Shown piece by piece: positions 62,273 through 64,000 of a DNA stretch of 64,000 nt (its first letter is position 1; the number at the start of each line of letters is the position of its first letter). The position numbers and the translations under genes were made by a program. Below the pieces are notes generated by a model. That model saw only the letters and a program-made list of their open reading frames with translations. It was not told the DNA's origin and made no database searches. The DNA is from Serinus canaria (Eukaryota; Chordata; Aves; Passeriformes; Fringillidae), in the NCBI RefSeq assembly GCF_022539315.1, contig NC_066315.1, positions 93,368,990 through 93,432,989 on the forward strand. Direction: 5' to 3'.

Positions 62273-64000
62273 GGGATTAAGGACGACAATATTTCACCCA
62301 TACTTGAAGAGTAAAACGAGGGCAATTGCAACACTTTGCTGCTGGGATTTGCGTACAGGTACTTCAATGGTTTGGCATAGATATTCAGAAAAATTATCAG
62401 AGTAAACTTTGGCCTTTGGTGCCTCTTATGCATCAACATGGTACAGTATTGTCTATGTTTTTTTTTCCTGGAAAACATTTACAGACATTGGAAAACGGTG
62501 GTTGGTAATGCTGGGCTCCCAAAAGGTTGTCAGACACCTTTCTTCTAGTCCTCTTAACCTAATTTTTGCGTTACACTTTGACCCTGACACAGAGCAGGAA
62601 TGTATGATCAAGGTTACTTTGCCATAGTGCAAACACTGTAGTTTGTCACAAACATAAAATAGGGTGACCCCTGAGATAGTAGGGCTGCAATTCTAAGACT
62701 CTCCTGTTTGTCCTAGTTAATGAAGAATAAAATGTATTAGTCTATAATAGAGAGAAATTTTGGTAACCTTCCTGCAGGAGGTGCCCAAAGTGAATGTCCT
62801 TTAGCAGTTCAGTAAAAAAGGCTTATAAACATGTTTGCTTTAAGCCTGTGTACACAATAGGGAAAACCATATAATAGAAGTGGATTATTCAGAAAAATGT
62901 TTTGCTGAAAACTTGATAAAAAGGTTTTGGTCCCATGGCAGAAAGCTTAGTTACAAAAGAAGAGGAAAAGAGACTGCTCACCACTTACAGCCCCTTATCT
63001 CACAGATGTTATCAAGGTTTCAGTTCAGCCTTACCAGCACTGAAAGCAGGAAGGAAGAACTTCACAGGCATGATTACTCCCTGCAACTTTCCCCCCTCGA
63101 GCCTGAAAGTGTGTCTCATTCAGGGGAATCCCAAACAGTTTAGTTCAACACTGGTAATAATTAGCAATATGGAAAACTTTCCATCTAGAAAGGAATTCCA
63201 GTTGGCAAGGACCTGCACCATGCAGCACACACACAGGTGTCCCTACAAAGAAGGCAGAATATTTCCCTCACCTACGCTCTGTTGCAGTCGTGCCTGGTTT
63301 TCCCAGGAAGCCCAGCACTTGGCTCCTCTGCAATCCTGACTCCAAACTCTGCCTGCCCTGGCCCTTGCAGCCTGCTTTGAATGGGTGATGAGCCCTTCCT
63401 ATAGCTGGCTGCAATCTTCATTGAATAAATGAGGCAGATACCCTTTTTAATGAATGAAACACACTCCCTTTTATTATAGTGGCTCAGACAAAAAAAAAAA
63501 AAATAGGGGTGGAGAGAGTTCTAATAATTCAGGTATGATTAAAAAGAGGATATTTACTGGCTTGTAGGCCTTGGGGAGAAAAAAACAACACGGCAGCATG
63601 GTTTCTATATACATCCCTGGGGAAAAGTTCAAGAAATAAGAAAATGCATATAACCATTGTTCGTGTGCATTATGCAAGCTTTAAAAAAAATAGATAGGGC
63701 TGAGTTTCAGAGTATCAGGAAAAGTATTTGGGCTGCATTTAAGTGAGAAGGATTAGCTTGCATGATGTTGATTTATAAATGGCAACAACCAATCCCTTAT
63801 ATTCTCTCCTGCAGCCATCTCTCCTGCACAGTAATTCCCAATGTTCCCTTTTGAAAGCCCTTGATACTCAGTTAGCCCCGAGGTATAATGTTTGATAATA
63901 TAACTACTGCTTCTGTCACTGCGTTTTGTACAAACGCATTATATGTGGCCCAGAATGGTAAAGATTTATGTATGGGTATGGAAAATAAAAATCAGCATTG
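62273..64000. other. Intergenic DNA, no gene recognised
   Basis: Unique AT-rich sequence after the LTR target duplication. A 14-base A-run lies at 63490-63503, with no polyadenylation signal at the right distance. The 134-codon + frame at 62935-63339 has no domain and overlaps another frame. Confidence 0.55.

Overview
This window reads as intergenic DNA from a bird, probably a songbird. It is AT-rich and lightly loaded with repeats, and its open reading frames are short and uncorrelated. I found no operon, tRNA, rRNA or CRISPR array, and no protein-coding exon I can defend. The lineage evidence is two CR1 LINE 3' ends of the avian type (3205-3578 and 33801-33866, ending in TTCTGTGATTCTGTG-like octamers) and a complete solo retroviral LTR (61052-62272). 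The LTR termini, TGTCATGGTTT and AAACCACGACA, resemble families common in songbirds. CR1 alone would also allow a crocodilian or turtle. The LTR and the sparse repeats favour a bird. I cannot place the locus next to a named gene.

Layout. 1-14.6 kb is AT-rich intergenic DNA with one CR1, a 38-bp alternating purine-pyrimidine tract (4952-4989) and several candidate regulatory blocks. At 14.64-15.24 kb the base composition changes sharply: this is a CpG island with about 54 CpGs by hand count and a consensus splice donor on the + strand at 15228. It is the best candidate promoter/first exon here, for a long non-coding RNA or an upstream exon of a gene outside the window. At 15.8-16.0 and 20.5-20.9 kb are two segments that end in AATAAA plus an A-run and are bracketed by 8-9 bp direct repeats. 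They look like short retrocopies, which would be unusual in a bird.

21-32 kb is featureless apart from a 20-bp perfect palindrome. About 32.2-33.6 kb is a very old CR1-type LINE in reverse orientation, recognisable only as a decayed series of reverse-transcriptase-region signatures. A GGAT/GGAA compound microsatellite lies at 37.6-37.8 kb. 40-50 kb holds several blocks rich in homeodomain-, SOX- and TCF-like words that I infer may be conserved non-coding elements, including a clean TATA box at 40666. At 51.55-52.08 kb a degenerate array of about 60-bp units ends in an inverted unit. The right end is dominated by the 1.2-kb solo LTR, flanked by GGGAT target-site duplications.

No set of genes here works together. 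The functional content, if any, is probably regulatory: a CpG-island transcription start plus scattered enhancer-like blocks. All regulatory calls rest on composition and short motifs and are inferences to be tested by alignment.
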